Source: Hormiphora californensis (Eukaryota > Ctenophora > Tentaculata > Cydippida > Pleurobrachiidae). From it: 64,000 bases of DNA. The notes under the pieces were generated by a model. That model was not told where the DNA came from, searched no databases, and worked only from the letters and a program-made list of their open reading frames with translations. A program made the position numbers and the translations under genes. Every line of letters starts with the position of its first letter. Within the stretch, counting starts at the first letter, position 1. Below are positions 28,266-48,520 of the stretch, one piece after another. The DNA lies in assembly GCA_020137815.1 (NCBI GenBank), contig CM035357.1, positions 7,365,315-7,429,314 of the forward strand. Reading direction: 5' to 3'.

Positions 28266-31200
28266 ATGCTAAAAGCGATCAAGGTAGCATTTCGGGGATG
28301 TATCTGTCTGGCGACTATTGGAGTCGTTTTCTACCTCCTGTTTGCCGGACTAACCCGTGTGGCACCTCCTATTTTAGTCCAGGAACCGCCAAGTAAGAAT
28401 AAAATGTTACATCTGTGAAGTAAATAGTTTAAATATTTATTGTTTCTTGCCCTTCAGCGCCTATCGAGGGGTATCTAATTCACACCAGTGGAAAATGCCT
28501 AAACCAGGAGCTCGGACAGCTCTATCTACAGCATTGTCGTCGAGATTACCCAGATCAAATCTTCATTGTCTTGGGAAGAATAGTTTTTGTTGGCCACAAG
28601 CCCATTCACGTGGAAGGAGTTGACAGAATCGGTGAGCAGTGAGCACAATCCTGAGTTGGTTCGATTGGTATACAAGTAGAATACTGTGACGATTCTTACC
28701 ATTTTATCCTGGTCTTTCAGGATTCAACTCCGACCTTCCATCTCTGAGATTTGAGGGGGGTTACTTGATAACTGAACTTAGTGAGAAGCAACATTGCTTG
28801 GCTCCTACGAGGTTCCGTGATAAGCCCTGTGAAGGAGCAGAACTAAAGTTTTATGAAGATTGCACTTCTGCAGAGTTTAAACTTCTTTCTCTAGAAGGTA
28901 AGGAAAGAAAGTACAAAATCATATTTTGTTAATCTTTCTTTGAACAATTAAGCTTTAACATTTTCCATTTCACAGAATATAATAAGAAGTTTTGGTACCG
29001 GCATTCCTTTACCAACTTTGGGTGCTCCGTTGATATGTGTTCCATCAACTTTGTACCTAAAAGAATCAAGAGGTGCAGCGACTGTGAAGCAAGGTGAGAC
29101 ATAATATTTTCCCCACTTAAGTCCCGTCTTACCTTGTTGAGACTCAACAAGTCTTACCAATATCCCAATATCAAATTTGTGTATCGGTCAAACCAATGTT
29201 TCCATTTTCAGTTGTGACGGAGGGCTCTGTATAACCGTCATTTTAGAGACAAACGATCTAACGAGAGTGTTCAACACAATACGAACACTCGTTTACTTTG
29301 TTGAGTTTGATATCAAGTCAATTATTCTGGTGTATCCCGATACATCTCAAAACACCGGTGGGTACTATTAAGTATTAACTATACAACACTGCTAAGTGCT
29401 ATGATCTGTGTGGGTGCTATTTCTCATTAGGATGACTAGCAAAACTGGGGCGATCGTACCGATCGCAAATCGAGGGACCTGTTTCTATCTTTTTCTCTCT
29501 GCCTCACTCTGTCTGTCTGTCGCTATGTATCTCTATCTCTCTATCTCTATCTTTCTGTCTCTCTCTCTCTCACTTCCCCACAAAGTCCTGGTGATAGACC
29601 AGGTAGCTAAGCGAGCTACCTTGTGATGTGATCCCTCTCTTTTTCTTTCTCTCTCTCTCTCTCCCTTTTATGTATGTGATGTGACTCCTCAAGTTCGCAA
29701 GCAGTTCTCAAGCACTTGTGATACGTGATACCTACGAATCACGTCGTCATACTGACGGATCACGTCGTCACACTGACGGATCACGTCGTCATACTGACAG
29801 ATAATGATCTGTTAGACTGCCGATGCATTATCTTATTTCTCCTATGATCTGTAGAAAATGGGGAGTTGATCTAACCCTCCTTTGTAAAACAACAGCTGCT
29901 TCTTTCAGAAAAGATGAGGCAGCGTTTAGAGCGGGTTGATAGCCGTATAGAAACATACAAAACTAAGAGTAAGATCGGTACAGCGGGGCGGTTAAATGCC
30001 GCATTGTCACTGGTTAAAACTCCGTATTTTCTATTGGTAGAGGATGATATTATTTTTACATCTACAATTCGAATTAACAAGGTTAGTAATTTAACTTTGT
30101 TTCCAGGAGACGCTATGAAGCTTAGACCTCACTGGTTAGAACACTGCACAGTGTGCGAGCTGCTATAGTGCTGTGTAGTGTGTACTGCACACTTCCCAGG
30201 AGTCTTGAGGTTCATGCAGCTTTAAAATCCTAACTAGATCAGTCCAGAATACTGCTTACACATTTTGGCATGTGCTCACCCCTGATAACCGCAACTTTCA
30301 AACACCCTAACTTCTGCATCTTCCAATGGCTAACACATCCCCACTTACAGATGATTGATATACTAGACAAATCAGATGCCTCAATTGTATCTGGTAACCC
30401 TGGCAACTCCTATCATGGCCTAATAAACGCCAGAGAAACAAACAATGGGATGTATGAACTTGTTCTGGGATCAGGTACTATAACAAAGTAGTGGGGATTG
30501 GAGCATCGGGAATCGGTATTTAAATAATGTGCAACTATTTTCCAAATCAGTTGAATCTAATAATCTTCAGATATCTGGCTGGCAGATCACAATGATTGGA
30601 AACATTGTCACAGAGTTGATTTCTTTCCCACATTCTTCCTGGCTGACACCAAAGCGATCAGGTAAACGCTGTTGCGGGCAGGCTGTTTTGCCCGCCGCGG
30701 ATTTGTTCTGAAAAAAGTTTACAAGATTCTTTGTCTCGGTAACTTGTTTGTCCCCACTACTCTTTGAATGTTCATCCTCAATAATCTCTCCTGTTCCTAC
30801 ACCTGATAATTTCCAGGTCAATAGGAGGGTGGGACACGAGTCTAGGTGATTACAGTCAGATCTCCCTCTTTGTAAAGGCGAAAGCAGCGAAACTGAACTC
30901 TATCTATTGTGATGATATTGAACCAGATCGGAGGGTGAACAACTTTAAACTGGAGTAAGTTAATATTCTGAATAATGAGTTCAGAGCAAGAATTAAAAGT
31001 AGTAAGTTAAGTAATGAATAGTAAGTTAGTAATGATTAGTTGTTAGAGGGCTACATTTCCCTCCTGGCCCTGTCTCTTCCAGACCCCCGGGTAAACTGAG
31101 AAAACTAGAATAAATAGAATAACATTTTCACCACACCTAATATTTCCCCCTGATTTCAGTTTTAAGAATGAAGATGCTCAGTACGCCCTGCTGGAGTTCT

Positions 31201-31325
31201 TTGGAGTTGATAGGATAGTGCTGTGTGAAACTACCAAGAACACGGGGAAGTTCTTATCCTGCCAATCGGAGAAGTGGTCTATTTCTAACTGTATGGCGAA
31301 CGATAACACAGAGAACGAGGAATAA
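28266..31325 (+). CDS. Type II membrane glycosyltransferase, B4GALNT-like (10 exons)
   Basis: Exons: 28266-28392, 28458-28631, 28721-28897, 28976-29093, 29212-29357, 29909-30081, 30351-30474, 30571-30661, 30817-30954, 31160-31325. All borders are GT-AG and in phase; total 1434 nt, 477 aa. A short basic N-terminus is followed by one hydrophobic segment (about residues 9-31), the usual Golgi signal anchor. A Cys-rich luminal stem follows. The catalytic part resembles GT-A fold enzymes: a strand-helix block with CITVILETNDLTRVFNTIRT, a TAGRLNAAL block, a metal-binding EDD (residues 292-294) after FLLV, and a late VDFFPTFFLADTKAIR block matching the conserved VxFFLAR region of beta-1,4-N-acetylgalactosaminyltransferases and, more distantly, the FKRP N-terminal domain. 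It probably extends glycans in the Golgi; donor and acceptor are not inferable. The intron at 29358-29908 holds a 24-bp minisatellite. Confidence 0.8.
29737..29801. repeat. Minisatellite, about 24-bp unit x3
   Basis: Three near-identical copies of GATCACGTCGTCATACTGAC within intron 5 of the glycosyltransferase gene; each copy is CpG-rich. Confidence 0.85.
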
Positions 31326-31786
31326 TCGATGTTTTGTTTACTCAAAGACTTTGGTAGTATTTTATTCCACTGGTGGTCCAAAACAGTGACCGTTTTGTGA
31401 CCGTATTGATACCGAAAGTTAGTCAAGTGTGTGGTATGTTTGTAACATTATTATATTGATTGGTTGTGACCAATATAACATGAGAGCTCATGAATGAGAC
31501 AAAGGAAATTGGTACAAGTGGAATCACAAAGCTTGAAAGAAGGCTTGGAAGAACAGAGTCTTTTTGGCACAATATGTATGTCATATTCAAGCTAAAATGG
31601 CTACTTTATTGATTTAAACTTCTGTTTTCACTTATAATTGTGATTTGTGGTGTTAAATGTTGACGTAGATTTCTATTTTACATTTCTTTACAAAACCAAA
31701 ATTTCATTTAGCTGGATTAACATAGATTTTCACGTTTTCACCAGTAAACCACACCACCCCTCACTATCACAATATAGCCGGCCATC
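31326..31786. other. Short intergenic spacer
   Basis: AT-rich spacer of about 460 bp between the glycosyltransferase stop and the aquaporin start; no further feature seen. Confidence 0.5.
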
Positions 31787-37352
<5,566 letters not shown>

Positions 37353-37561
37353 AAGATTGGGTAGTTTGGACAGTTAGAACTGTATTTGTGTAACAAGTCC
37401 GTTGAGCAGTAGGACCATTTGTTATTAATAGGAATAGGAAATAGGAATGCCTGATGATGATATTTGACAGAGGACGATAGTCGATAGTATCAGTTTCTGA
37501 TCTATAACCTAGTTAGAGGGTTCAGTTGGGCGTTAGTAATTTGTTCTCGTCTTCTTCAAGT

Positions 37562-37592
<31 letters not shown>

Positions 37593-37967
37593 GTTTAACT
37601 TCATCAATCGAGCGTTTCTAATTCTCTCTCTCCCTCCCTGGCCCTCTCTCTTTATCTCTCCCTCTCTCTCCAACTTCGTAACTCCAATCAAATCCCATCT
37701 CTATGTTGACTCGCTTCTCAAGTAGAGAGAAATAGAGAAATTGGGGGAGGGTTCCAACGTGTGGTGGGGGCGCACGTGCAATAATCAAATGATCATTCAC
37801 TCTCAGATTATCTCTCTCAATCTCTGACTCTCGCTTTCTCTCCCTCCCTCCCTCTCTCTCTCTCTGCTTCTCCCCCCCCTCTCTCTCTCTCCCTCTCTCT
37901 CTCCCTCTCTCTCATCTAGTTCAACTACTGCTAATTCTAACGCCCCTCAACCCATCTCCCCTTGTAG
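37353..37967. other. Spacer with short repeats
   Basis: Contains an (ACT)n trinucleotide run at 37563-37590 and CT-rich stretches at 37620-37660 and 37840-37915. The polypyrimidine sequence at its end serves the acceptor at 37967. An upstream exon of the following gene may be hidden here. Confidence 0.4.
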
Positions 37968-38697
37968 ATATGATCCAGGTTTCATGTCATTTCCTCACTC
38001 ACCTCTCATGGACACATGGTCACCTCTCTTGCTACACTCACAATTTCACATGGCTCACTCGCCAGTTCTTGTAAGTACCGATTTGGTTATAATTGCTTAC
38101 TTGTTTCTATTTCCTTACTTCTTCATACCCTCTTTTTAATTACCTAAAGGCCAAATGAGGCGGTCTGATCAAGTCAATATTTTTTAAGTCGTCCAATCAA
38201 CGGTCGAGCGATATGGTTGTTTTGGAATTGATGTTTTCCCCTCTTACTACTGCTAGGCCGATCTCCAATCCCAAACCGGGACTCCTAAGCTAGACCCGAC
38301 AGAGGTGTATGTTTGATGGCGGTGCTCTTCCCCTCCCCACAATCAATAATGATAAGATATTATTTCTTGTTATGAGATGTTGTCAGAGTCTGCTCCACCT
38401 ACTACAATGGGGCACACTGCTGGTAGATTATCGAGGGACAATGCGACGGGAGGTGAGAGAGAGAGAGAGAGATATCTTGTAGAGTAAGATATTTATGTTT
38501 GATTAGCACGTCCCTGTCCAGTAATCAGTCCCCCATTTTACTGCCCCCTATGAAGCCCACCCCATATCTCCTTGTCTCCCTGATCTTGGTGTCCCTCCTC
38601 TTCTGCTGGTCACGTGACTGTCTGATTGGCTGACCTCCAGGTTGTGTCATTATCAACCCCGTACCCTCTACATTGTCCCCTCTCTCTCTTTGTATGA
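37968..38697 (+). CDS. Unidentified gene, 3' exons (partial)
   Basis: Exons 37968-38070, 38257-38304 and 38387-38452 have AG acceptors and GT donors. Joined, they stay in one open frame (first exon enters with one leading base, then phase 0 throughout). A phase-0 final exon 38641-38697 would end in TGA. The frame encodes YDPGFMSFPHSPLMDTWSPL, then a short polar exon and a Leu-rich exon ending in VDYRGTMRRE. The last exon is the weakest part: another frame there also stays open to a donor near 38741. The 5' end was not found and I recognise no family. It lies head-to-tail about 600 bp after the aquaporin. Confidence 0.4.

Positions 38698-40973
<2,276 letters not shown>

Positions 40974-41050
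<77 letters not shown>
40974..41050. repeat. (GA)n microsatellite at the 5' side of the R2-type LINE
   Basis: About 75 bases of GA repeat ending in a short G-run. It matches in orientation the (GA)n tract at the 3' side of the LINE (47285-47323). Confidence 0.95.
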
Positions 41051-41053
<3 letters not shown>

Positions 41054-41262
41054 AGAGTTTTGTCAGCTGCCACCACCGCCCAGTGGTTCCCCTCGGTAAC
41101 ACTCATGCACGACCACCCTGTTAGTGTATGAGTGGCTGAGAGTGGTATTGACACTTTATTTCTGAAGGTCAACGATGAGTACTCTCATCATAGTAGAGAA
41201 CACTCTACGCTCCTAACCCACCCAGCTTCCCAGGTTTTTCTTAACTAACTCCACAGCTTATT

Positions 41263-41330
41263 ATGTCACAAGTAAAGAGCCTACGTCCTATATCTCCCCA
41301 ATTGACCGGTAGTGTTTCACTGGACCCTTG
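41263..41330 (+). other. Possible short exon or LINE leader sequence
   Basis: After an AG acceptor (CTCCACAG), ATG opens a 22-codon frame that ends at a good GTAAGA donor (MSQVKSLRPISPQLTGSVSL at its start). No in-phase partner exon was found downstream, so it may be chance within the LINE 5' leader. Confidence 0.2.
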
Positions 41331-42229
41331 GTAAGATTGTTCCTAATTGTTGCTAATATTGATTCTGCTGGTTATTAAAGCACATTTCAACAGATGTATC
41401 TCCATGTTCCCTATCCCCAGCAGTCCCAAGGGCTAAGGTCCACACCTCCCATACATACCCTACCGGACAAGGTCCCAGCACCCAGGAGCATAAATCGAAA
41501 AACAAACAAAAAACTGTAAAAGAAGGATAAAATTGTTATAGATGCGATGGAGCGCGTAAACCTCTGTAGGCAATATATAGTCTTAGGTACATAAACACCT
41601 GTAAAACCAAATATAACACTACAAAAAATCTATAAAACAAAAAAATCATTAAAAGATGTAAAACAAAACAAAAAATCATAAAACCCTGCAAGACCGCAAA
41701 ACCAAATAAAAATGTTAAAAACAGTTAAAAACCCAGCAGATTATAAAAGATGATTTAAATTAATTCAGACATACCTTGCCAACCTGTTCAATGGAAATTC
41801 AAAGTACTAAAGTATTTGTCACTATGCCCCCATCTTTGGTTAGGCATTGTACAAGTGGCAGGCATCTTACGCCACCTTGCTCAGCTTGGCACCCCTTGTA
41901 ATATACAACTAACCCACTCTCATCTCCTTGTCTGTCTTCTTTTTCCCCTATATCGGTCTTGCATCCCTTTCAAATCCTTTCCCAATCCTAACGTGGTGCC
42001 TCGTGCCGACAGGATGTATGGTTACGGGTTAGAAGTAACCAATAACGAAGGCTACTACGGGGGCGTAATTCCCCCGGCTCTGGGTGAGCGGGGCAACGGC
42101 CAGAGCAGTTTTTCTCCCTAGCGTATTATCCAGGTGGACGCATGTCCACCGATTACTGATTAGAAATATCTATATGGTAGTTGGTGAATCGTTGAAACTC
42201 AATCTTATTGTTATTATATAATTGTTAAT

Positions 42230-45200
42230 ATGTCATCTTTATCCTCATCCCGTACTAAGTGGTCGGAGGCTGATAACATTTGTTTGTTATTTTGTCACCA
42301 TAGAAGCCGACCAGGTACGGCTGGGGTCTGGAAAAGACTAGAACGGCTATGGGAGGATGCGGGCCATCCCCACAGAACTGGTAAAGCCCTAGCCGGACAA
42401 GTCCGATCCATCATGAATTCTTCAAAAATGATTTCCGATTCAAAAAAATTACAAATCCAGTCTATAGTCCAGTCGGAATTATCTAATCCTTTGTCATCAG
42501 GTCCTCTACCCTTATCAATCCCTAGTGAGCACACAGACACTTTCACAGATCTCACTTCACCTAGTCCTGCCGCAGGGCTGTCAGCGGCCGTCACAAGTCC
42601 TACACAGTTAACCACCCCACAGCCCACTGTCACCTTCACCACTGATTTACCCCCAGACCCAACCCCACAATCACTTACACAGTCACCCCCGCCCCCATCT
42701 TCACAGCCACACCCGCCCCCACCTTCACAGTCACCCCCACCTTCACAACCACCCCCACCTTCACAGTCACCCTCACAATCATCCCCACCCCCACACGCAC
42801 AGTCACCCCTATCTCCACCACAAGCTACACCTCCCCTGGCTCCATTGCCACAGACTACAGAGAGTACTACCCAATCAAATCGAATCACATGGTCACACGA
42901 CATGATCACACTTCTCATCCAGTTGCATTGGCAGTCTGAACCGAACAGGAGAGGTATATGGAATCGTGTGGCCTTAAAATGGAACACCCATCCTGCTCAC
43001 CACCCTACTCGCACCGCTTCACAGTTAAGTACTCAGTTTCGCTACACTACCCAGTCCGGGCGCTTATCTGCCCAAGTCCTCAACGAGATCCGGACTGCAA
43101 TCGAACCAACGGTGCCAGTCAGCCCAGATGCAATTCACGACAATAACGTCAACCCCCACCCACCTCACACCCCACAAGCACCCGCCCGTCCTGTTCAGCA
43201 ACCACATTCCCGCCACACTCGACCCCCCCGTGAGTACAACACCCAACTTACGGAAGCCCAGATTGTGTCTGTTAAAGAGAAACTAATTGATCTCATGGAT
43301 GATCCCTCATCGATCAAAGTCAAGGATCTAAGACACCGAAGGTGGAAGGACATACGGGACGAGATAGACCACATCACACCAGCCATTGTACGCATCCCTA
43401 CACCCACACTCACATCACTCAACACACTACTCCTAGCTGTTGCTCACACTGTCAGGGATAGAATTGGTGAACCTCCTCCGCGGGATGCAGATTCAGATTC
43501 TCCTAATGCCAATACCAAGAAGGTTAAAGCTCCGTTGTGGAAACGCAGACTAGATCGGTCCGTCCTCCTACTGCGGGGAGATCTTTCCAGGTTAACGGAA
43601 ATGTCACAAGGTAAACGGCTAAAGGAGTCTACCCAGTTGGAGCTTAACCGTCGGTATCCCCTACTTAAGTGTAAAGGTCTCCCTACCACCATCGAAGAGG
43701 TCAAACAGCGTCTCTTGGCCAAATCTGCGAAGATAAGGAGATACAACAAAAAATCGCAGACATATCGGCAGAACCACCTCTTTGAGACCCACCAGCGTAA
43801 CTTTTATAGATCTTTAGGCAACCCTCCTGATCCAGCAACAACACAACTTGCTGCAGAGGCGGATCCGGAGGAGTACACCGGTTTCTGGGGAGGCATTTGG
43901 GGAAGCGAGATGGGGTACAACACTGAAGCCGATTGGCTACCCACAGTTGAAACAGAGATGAATACAGTGGTGCCCCAGCCCGATTTCTCAATTGCCCTGG
44001 AAACAGTTGCCGCCCGAGTCAAAGGGATGAGCAACTGGACCGCCCCCGGAATCGATGGCCTCCACGGATTCTGGCTCAAGCACGTTTGTTGTCTTCATAG
44101 CCGGTTGGCTACTCTCATTTCAGAGAGTCTTCTTACTGGTAATATACCTAGCTGGATGACCGAAGGAAGGACCTTCTTACTTATGAAGGATCCTGGTAAG
44201 GGATTCCATGATCCGAGCAACTTCAGGCCTATTACATGCTTACCTAACATCTGGAAGCTTACCACAGGCATCCTTGCAGACCAGATTTATTCGCACCTAG
44301 ACGCTAACGGGCTCTTCCCGGAGGAACAAAAAGGATGCAAACGGAACAGCCGGGGATGCAAAGAGCAGCTCCTTATTGATAAATTGATCCTTAGGCAAGC
44401 TAAGAGACTTAAGCGATCTGTTCACATGTCCTTTATCGATTACAAAAAGGCCTACGACTCGGTCCCTCACTCTTGGATCTTAGATTCTATGTCACTATGC
44501 AAGATACACCCGTCCATTATTTCTTTCTTTAGAACTTCCTTTTCCCAGTGTTCCGTAAATCTTTTCCTTAGCGGCAGAGACCTAGGTAAGGTCCCCATCA
44601 AGCGTGGTCTGTTCCAGGGTGATTCAGTCTCCCCCATACACTTTATTATTGCCCTTATCCCCCTATCTTATCTTCTGAGCCGCTCTGACTCTGGTTTTAA
44701 AGTTCTCTTACCATCGGGCGATGAAACCAATATCAATCACCGCCTATATATGGACGACCTGAAACTATATGGCCGCAGTGCTGCTGAGCTTAGCTCACTC
44801 CTAGAGGTCACTGCTAAATTTAGCAGAGACATCAACATGGAGTTTGGACTGAGTAAATGTGGTACTGTGCATGTGGTGAATGGCCAGAGAGTAATACTGG
44901 ACGGCATATCCCTTCCGGATGGTTCTGCCCTCCCTGAAGTCGAGGAAGGGGGTTATAGGTATTTAGGTATTTTAGAAACTGATATTATCCTTAATAAGCG
45001 TATGAAAGAGATTACTTCCACGGAATATTTTCGCCGTATTAAACTGCTCCTTAAATCCTCTCTTACTAGCAGAAATCTTATTACTGCTATAAATAGTTGG
45101 GCGGTCCCAGTTATCAGATACGGTGCAGGTATTCTGTCCTGGACAGTAACGGAGACTAAGGGTCTTGATACACAGACACGTAAACTACTTCGCAAATCGG

Positions 45201-46223
45201 GTGCCATCCACAGCCAATATAGCGATGTGGATCGTCTTTACGTCAGCCGGAAAAGGGGAGGTAGGGGTCTCCAACGCATGGAAGATGTTATCGTTAGAGA
45301 AGAGGTAGCGTTGACTTCATTTTTCAATGACTCTAACGATTCTAAACTTCAGAGCCTCTTCTCTGCGATGAACGTCGAAGGTATGCTTCTTAGGGATCCA
45401 GAGGACGGAGAGGTACTTAAATTGCAACACGAGAACCGGTTGATCGATATGTGGAAGGCTAAACCGGTTCATGGCAGGTTCCTGCAACAGTTAGAGGAGG
45501 GCGGGTGTTCTCTGAATGAAACTTGGTCCTGGCTCCTTAAACAGAGCATGCCAAAGAATACAGAAGCAGTCATATTTGCTGCTCAGGACCAGGCTCTACC
45601 AACTAATTGGTTACGAGCAATCATTCAGAGAGCGGCTGATACTTCTCCGCTGTGCAGAATCTTGTCGTGAACACAATGAATCGGTGGAGCACATACTTAG
45701 CAATTGCCAAAAGCTAGCTAACTCTGAATATAAACAACGGCATGATCGAGTTGCGGCTGCGATACATTGGGGTATGTGTATCGATTCTGGGTTCGAGACT
45801 ACCACTCCTTGGTTTCTTCATTATGCAGAAAAGGTACTAGAGAATGAACGCTATAAGATCTTATGGGACTTCCTTATCCAATGTGACAGAACTATACAGG
45901 CCTGTAAACCTGATTTGGTGCTTGTTGACAAACGGAAGAAGGAAGCGATTATCGTGGATGTGGCTGTGCCAAAAGAACGGCTTGTTGCAGATCGAGAAAT
46001 CGAAAAGGTTCAGAAGTACCAGGAGCTCCGGAGAGAAATCCAGAGCATCTGGGGGTTATCTAAGGTAACGGTCGTGCCTATAGTAATAGGCACGCTCGGC
46101 GGTGTAACGGATAAACTCCCAGAGTATCTATCCCGGTTGACCAAACGCATCTCGTCTTCCCAGTTGCAGAAAACTGTCCTATTCGCATCCTCTAATATTC
46201 TGAGGAATTTCCTTGACATGTAA
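42230..46223 (+). pseudogene. R2-type LINE polyprotein: Myb/SANT-like, reverse transcriptase, RLE endonuclease (one frameshift)
   Basis: The first frame (42230-45670, 1146 aa) begins with a Trp-spaced Myb/SANT-like domain (about 9-75), a Pro/Ser/Gln-rich linker (about 90-220) and a second SANT-like domain (about 225-295). The reverse transcriptase (about 620-900) has FIDYKKAYDSV (motif A), FQGDSVSP (motif B) and YMDD (about 839-842). The C-terminal part continues in another frame (to 46223). It has the Cys-Cys-His-Cys knuckle, the RHDRVAAAIHW block, and the restriction-like endonuclease motif PD then LVLVDK then IIVDVAVP typical of R2/NeSL/Dong relatives. The switch falls exactly in the knuckle near 45660-45668 and looks like one extra base, so the element is probably dead but young. 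Such enzymes nick target DNA and prime reverse transcription there. Confidence 0.85.
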
Positions 46224-46239
46224 AATTGTTATTTTGTAG

Positions 46240-47080
46240 TCTAAGTTAAGTTTTGGGCACAGAGGATTGTAATAACTATTTCCCTGTCCGCTTTCAGTTC
46301 CACTTTTCTTAGTGACGTCAATCCTCTGCGCCCATATGTTTTAATTTTTCCGGAGCCCAAGAGAGTGGTTTAGGCAGGTAGCTTCTCGCTCGCTCCCCTT
46401 TCGTTCTCTAAACCTGTCGTTCCCTTCTTGGGCTCCTCTCTAGCTCTAGACTTCTTTATGTTTATATTGTGTCAACCGACTTCAGTGGTATTTGGGGCCT
46501 ATATCGTTATGTCCATCTAGTGGCTGTGGGTAGTTTAAGTTAAGCTTTGGGCACAGTGGGTTGTAATAACTATGCCCCCTTTCCGCTTTCAGTTCCACTT
46601 CCCTAGTGACGTCAATCCCCTGTGCCCACTTGTATTTGTTTCCGGAGCCCAAGAAAGCGGTTTAGGCAGGTAGCTACTCGCTTCCCTTTCTTTCTCTAAA
46701 CCTGCCGTTCCCTTCCTGGGCTCCACCCTAGCGTTAGACTTCTTTATGTTTCGATGTTATCTGACCATTGTTGGTATTACTATAGCGGCTGTGAGTAGTT
46801 TAAGGTAGGATTTGGGCACAGTGGGTTGTAATATCTATCTCCCTGTTCACTTTTAGCTCACTTTCTCATAGTAACGTCAACCCCCTGTGCCCACATGTTT
46901 ACTTTACGGGGCACAAGAGAGTGGTTTAGGCAGGTCGTCTCCTCTCCGCTCCTCTGTCCCTTGGGTACGGGTGCAGAACTCGGACCCTTTCTCTCCTAAG
47001 CCTGCTGTTCCCCTCTTGTGCCCCTCCCTAGATGTAGAGTTTTCATTTTGTGTGTCCCTATGTTTATTAAATATTTTATG
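46240..47080 (+). repeat. Tandem 3'UTR repeats of the R2-type LINE (3 copies)
   Basis: Three copies, each beginning near GGGCACAG(A/T)GG(A/G)TTGTAAT (about 46254, 46553 and 46815). Each contains a GTTTAGGCAGGT motif and a complementary CCTGCCGTT/CCTGCTGTT motif about 60 bases later, so each unit can fold into a stem. Between-copy identity is high but not perfect. Confidence 0.8.
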
Positions 47081-47283
47081 TACTCATTATGGCGGGGTAA
47101 CATCCTTTTTAATCGAGTTCATTATCATTCTGCTACCCTTATATCTCCCCGCCCTTCTGGGTTCCGTTGTTATCTTTATTCAGGTACCCCCTTTTTCCTT
47201 AGGTGTGACAATGCATCCGGAATTAGGGGATCTTACCTGTCCGAGGCGGGCTCACGCCCGCCGTCGGATAGTGCGTGTATTCG

Positions 47284-47284
<1 letters not shown>

Positions 47285-47327
<43 letters not shown>

Positions 47328-47863
47328 GAATTGTTAGGCCACCAGGTAGACTTGATTCTTACTAACTGCATAGCTCCAGCATCGTTTTTGCGAGACTTTT
47401 AGAAATGTTGACTTTAGTTTCCTATCTCTGTCTCGCTCTCTCTCTATCTGTCTCGCTCTCTCTCTACCCTCGACACCACTACTGATAATAACTACGCGAA
47501 TTTCATGGACATTTTCCCTGAGAAAGTTTCTTTACTAACTGACTCCCATGCAGCTTGAAAGGAAATAATTGCTGGGATCTTGGTTGCTATCAATAGAGTT
47601 GCTACGTTAGTACGTTTTGCAGGATCCAAAAGGGCTTGCATGTGTCCTAAATTTATTTCAATTCATAATGTTATTGAGGAAAAAGTATAATACATCGCTC
47701 GTTATACAGCTCCTAGAGAGGTAGCCTGAGGTGTCTCATCGTGTGTTATGTGCTAAGAGTCCGGCTGCTGTTGGGAGTCATACTGTAGAACTTGAAGAGA
47801 GAAATGAAAGATGGGCAGGTAGATATATCTATTAATTAGAAAATCTGAACTTCAACTCTGCAA

Positions 47864-47929
<66 letters not shown>

Positions 47930-48389
47930 TAGTGCACAGGAGCGTCTGAACGTCATATCATATGCCAATACTCGAATATTAGCTGGATATATCGTATGCA
48001 CTGCCGAGAGTAGAGAAAGAGAGGACATCGAGAAGGGAGAGAGAACACTAAACAGAGGAGGGAGAAAGAGAACAGAGGAGGGAGAAAGAGAACAGAGGAG
48101 GGAGAAAGAGAACAGAGAAGGGAGAACAGAGAAGGGAGGAGGGAGAACAGAGAAGGGAGGACAGAGAAGGAATTGAGAGAGAACAGAGAAGGGAGAGAAT
48201 TGAGATCAAATGGGTCGCCCACCGGGTGGAAATGTTATCCTAATACTGTCATTAGAAAAGGATAGCATGTGAATGAACTGATCAAGAAAGGTGCTTGTTG
48301 GGGGCTGGGAGGAATAAGTTGGGGGGTTGGTTGTTGGTCCGGTTCGAAGAGTGCAGTATGGAGAGTAAAGGAGACAAAGGGAAGGGGTA
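47285..48389. repeat. (GA)n flank, (CT)n tract and a 20-bp minisatellite
   Basis: GA repeat at 47285-47323 marks the 3' LINE junction. A (CT)n tract lies at 47866-47926. At about 48010-48190 there are tandem units of AACAGAGGAGGGAGAAAGAG, degenerating downstream. No gene is supported. Confidence 0.75.
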
Positions 48390-48520
48390 GGACTTCCGTT
48401 GTTATCTTATCGGTGTACCCCCCTTTTCCGTATGTGGTGACAATGCATCCCGGATTTAGGGGATCTTAACATGTCCGCAGGCGGTCTCACGCCCGCCGTC
48501 GATAGTGCGTGTATTCGATT
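48390..48520 (+). mobile_element. 5'-truncated 3' end of the same R2-type LINE family
   Basis: Collinear with 47162-47284: TTCCGTTGTTATCTT, GTGACAATGCATCC, TTAGGGGATCTTA, CACGCCCGCCGTC and GTGCGTGTATTCGATTGAGA all recur in order with small differences. It ends in a GA-rich tract (48520-48590), like the full copy. Confidence 0.85.

Larger units (their letters stand above)
41051..47284 (+). mobile_element. R2-type non-LTR retrotransposon (restriction-like endonuclease class)
   Basis: One LINE-like unit: a 5' leader (about 41.05-42.23 kb; boundary inferred from the (GA)n tract, uncertain), one main open frame, and a 3' region of about 1 kb. The 3' region carries three tandem copies of a 270-290 bp unit (starts near 46243, 46536 and 46800). 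It ends with a hairpin-forming GCGGGCTCACGCCCGC and then TGCGTGTATTCGATT running into GAGAGA. The 3' terminal 125 bp recur at 48390-48520, again running into GA repeat. A possible short host exon at 41263-41330 falls inside the assumed leader, so the 5' end may lie further right. Confidence 0.7.

Noticed and set aside
42295-42987. 230-codon minus-strand frame
   Set aside because: Antisense shadow of the proline-rich linker of the R2-type LINE.
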